Origin: Cinnamomum chago
Taxonomy: Eukaryota; Streptophyta; Magnoliopsida; Laurales; Lauraceae
DNA: 64,000 nt
Reading direction: 5' to 3'
Assembly (NCBI GenBank): GCA_038049695.1
Contig: CP142457.1
Location: 59,330,501 to 59,394,500 of the forward strand
In this document: positions 61,201-64,000 of the stretch, piece after piece
Layout: every line of letters starts with the position of its first letter
How positions within the stretch are numbered: position 1 is the first letter of the stretch
Notes under the pieces: generated by a model
Databases searched by the model: none
Told to the model about the DNA's origin: nothing
What the model saw: only the letters and a program-made list of their open reading frames with translations
Position numbers and translations under genes: made by a program

Positions 61201-64000
61201 TTTGACTAGACTGCTTCAGGAAAGCAGATTGATTGTGCCCTCTACAAATCCAAGGACGTGAAAAGCGTTTTAAAGACACACTGAGTTGCTACAATTTCAT
61301 TCAAAACACTTAAGTACAATATAAGCTAAGGAGCGAATTTCATCCCACCTGCAACATCATATCTTTCACTCTCATCCTGCACAAGGTCAACCTATCCAAG
61401 TTCAAAACCACCATTATTATGAAAAGCACACAACTGAATTTCATTTAAGCACCCAGTAAAAACTATATCTAGAGAAACACATAAAGTTCTACTTATTGTT
61501 GTTATTTATTTCACTTGAATTCACCTAAGAATTGTGATGTATCTTTCCCACCTTTTGAGATTGTCTCAGAGTAATGCTGATTTTGGGAGATTAGAATAAC
61601 AAGGAACAAAAATCATCAAATTGCTCATTGGAAAAGGATAAAAGAAATCTAGGGTTGTCGGGAATCAACACTGCAAACCAAAGGAAAATCTCAAAATATT
61701 TTTTTCTAAAGAAAAGAACACTTAACCTCCTGCTCTTTAAAGTGATGAATTTTATATATTTTTAGAATTTACTATTTAAATTCAACATACTAATCTAAAA
61801 CAACATGTTATTTAGAATTACCCAAAATTATCTTTAAAAACCAAGATTTGTAGCTATATTGTATCATTGGCATGGTACTGTCAGACCAAATACTTGAAGG
61901 CTCATGCTCTTTTTCCATTGAGGATTCCTTCTCTTTGGATCATAGCTTTGTCTTTGAAGAACTTTTATACATCATATTTGTTGGTCATATTGCAATCATT
62001 TTATCATGAAATTCTAGTTTTTGGACACTTTTTTTTTTTTTTTGTGAACCACATAACTCCTGACAGATCACTGACTCCATCTGTAGCAAGCTATCTTAAG
62101 CTTACACTATTTCTACAGCACGAATGGCAATGGGACCAAACCTGTGGAAAAAAATCACAAAAAAATTATTATACAAGTTTGATCTGTTTAACTATGTGTT
62201 TTAACCCTCCCAAAGTCTAAACGAGGCACTAGTTAGGCACCAATGGCAGGAGGAGTGCACTAGTTAGGCACCTCCCACTGGGAGAGCAGGTCCTGTGATC
62301 AAATTCTTGAAAATTGTACCAATAACCGTCTTGCATTGACTGATTATATAGTGACCATAATCCAAAAACTTGACCGGCTCACTAGACTCGATCGAGTTAA
62401 GTTGTCTAAGGGCAGTAAGTTGATCAAGTCGGCCAAAAATTCAGTCAGACTTGTCCAAGTTATTCAGCTTGATCCCCTTCCAAGTCACTTGGATGAGTCC
62501 GTAGCTATGGCAATGATCAAAAAGTGAGGTCTGAAATGTCATATAAGCATGCACATCAAAAGGTACTATTCATAATTCAAGGGTTCAATTATCTATCGAT
62601 GTCAGGAAATGAATTATAAATGTACTACCGAAACATTAGCCAAAATAGGAGAAGATTATTCTGAAAAAGATAAAATGTGGCCAGGTGAGTGCTTGAGGAA
62701 ATGCCGGATGGTGTACAGAGTTTAAATAATTGACGATGAACTGTAAGAACTAATGTATTATGAACATTACACCAATTCTAAACTAAGTATGAGCAGAACT
62801 CTTGAAAGCAACATTACAACGTAGAATTAAATGGTTAAGAAAAAATATAAGAGAAACTAAAAATATTGGTCAAGAAAACAGACTGACAAACATACTGTGT
62901 GAAGAAAACAGACTAACATGCAAGAACAACCACTGAAAAAAAAAAAAAAAAAAGCATCAATCAGAAGGTTTGACAGAAAAGAATCCCGTAAAGCAAGGAT
63001 ACTGTATACACATTAAGCACAAGGAAAAACATAAGGCCAGAAAAGAGGGGACAGTGATGAAGAAGCGCAACAAAATTAGCACCAAGTTCCACAAATACTA
63101 TGCGCTGATATTGGGTAAATTGTAAAAATGTCATACTAAATTTACAGTTCCATGTTTACAGCATGCAATTGAAGCAGAGTAGTATTATCAATGAAGAAAC
63201 TTCAGTCTTGCACCAGCCATATCATTCCATTATCTGCTACTTTGTATCTTACTCCAGATGTGGCATACGGGTTATCACATATGAATGAGGTATCATATAA
63301 AGAATTATATGCATAATTTACCATTCAAAGTATCTAGCAAGCATATAATAGGGCTGACCATGTAGGTTACTCGCCCATAACCAGGACAGTTCAGTTAGTT
63401 GGTAAAGCAGAAGTTTAGTAGATAGACAGGATACAAACACACAACAACAGTATTTGGAATCCATATGTGCAATTTTATAACTAAGATATGATTATAGTAG
63501 GCCTAATTGGATCAGGTCTGGCACACATATGCTTCAAAATTCTCTATAAATCATTAAATATTCTTAGCACAGCACTTGTGTTTATATGCAAGCATAAGAG
63601 TTGAGCCTTGTATGATCTTTGATTCTCATATATGTCATAAAGAACTTTCAAATCATAACATTTTGAGTCTTTTGACTAACATTTGAACTTGGCATTGTGT
63701 TTGATAGCGCATCTCCAGGTGGTGTTTTGGAGCGAGCAGTAGATGCAGAAGATGAGCAACATCGAGATTTCCTGAGACTGGTGTGTATACGCTTCCTTCT
63801 AGTACCGAGGACTTCCGAGCCTGCCAATACTAGGCGTGCTAATTTGTATAATCAGGGATATCTTGGTGATTCCAAATAAAATATTTGTCAAGACTAATGA
63901 TTGTTCTTTGCAGAACCATATCGAAGGGTATCATGAGTTGTCTTCAAAAACACGAATCTACTTCTCTACAGCTGTGGCAATGTGGGATGCTGATTTTTAT
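58250..64000 (+). CDS. GT31 beta-1,3-galactosyltransferase, 5' part (runs off the window)
   Basis: Seven exons fit: 58250-58368, 60068-60170, 60315-60376, 60544-60755, 60846-60909, 63708-63780 and 63914-64000 onward, giving the first 240 residues in one frame. The protein is a type II Golgi membrane enzyme: a short cytosolic tail, a membrane anchor ([17 protein letters not shown], residues about 22-38), a stem of the DUF4094 type with a coiled-coil-like [18 protein letters not shown], and the start of the galactosyltransferase domain ([55 protein letters not shown]). The family adds beta-1,3-linked galactose, in plants mainly on arabinogalactan proteins. The metal-binding DxD motif should lie just past the right edge. 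It belongs to the group with B3GALT1-8 of Arabidopsis; the exact orthologue is not assigned. Intron 5 is 2.8 kb. Confidence 0.93.
59847..59968 (-). mobile_element. Possible third SINE type in galactosyltransferase intron 1
   Basis: On the minus strand it has an A-box-like TGGTAGTTCAGCTAG and a B-box-like GGTTCAACCC spaced as in a tRNA gene, and ends in an A-rich tail. GTTTGC flanks it on both sides (59841-59846 and 59969-59974). The body differs from the other SINEs in the window. Confidence 0.5.

Noticed and set aside
63390..63412. GTTCAGTTAGTTGGTAAAGCAG, tRNA A-box-like
   Set aside because: No B-box at the right distance and no cloverleaf could be drawn; not called as a tRNA or SINE.
1..64000. 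CRISPR arrays, bacterial operons, phage or toxin systems
   Set aside because: None seen: tandem repeats here have no spacers, and all coding genes are intron-containing plant genes.

Overview
This window is nuclear DNA of a flowering plant. Six multi-exon genes with GT-AG introns encode plant-type proteins: plastid transit peptides, an SBT3-type subtilase, a GT31 galactosyltransferase and COG4. The spaces between and inside them are AT-rich and full of SINEs, solo LTRs, LINE tails and short inverted-repeat DNA transposons. The lineage cannot be fixed from this sequence alone. Long, transposon-filled introns and a strong 5' GC gradient in one gene suggest a large-genome angiosperm, perhaps a woody one (inference).

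Layout. 1-1601: no certain gene, with two small exon-like segments that may belong to a neighbour. 1602-6024 (-): a ten-exon subtilisin-like protease that is complete except for one in-frame stop, so it is called a pseudogene. 6025-10178: SINEs and a hAT-like element nested inside another hAT-like element. 10179-13680 (+): PSRP1, the plastid ribosome-hibernation factor. 15040-18265 (-): EMC8/9, convergent with PSRP1. 18266-22335: a long foldback repeat and unassigned AT-rich DNA. 22336-28108 (-): a plastid two-RRM ribonucleoprotein whose 4.6 kb first intron holds three solo LTRs, a hAT-like element and a LINE tail. 28180-28692: a Mutator-like MITE. 30689-36629 (-): a 750-residue ankyrin protein. 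36630-43526: tandem repeats, a SINE, an 852 bp solo LTR and a second Mutator-like MITE. 43527-49211 (+): COG4. 49212-58249: a gene-poor stretch with SINEs and MITE-like repeats. 58250-64000 (+): the 5' part of a GT31 beta-1,3-galactosyltransferase that runs off the end.

The genes do not form a pathway cluster. They are separate housekeeping functions: plastid translation and RNA processing, ER membrane-protein insertion, Golgi tethering and Golgi glycosylation. COG4 and the galactosyltransferase both act at the Golgi, but nothing here shows that their adjacency matters. No new biological system is evident. The most informative items are the single stop codon in the subtilase, the mobile elements whose ends and target duplications can be read exactly, and a SINE group in which different tRNA-like heads share one 3' body. 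Exon boundaries were assigned by eye from splice consensus, phase and protein continuity; no alignment was run.
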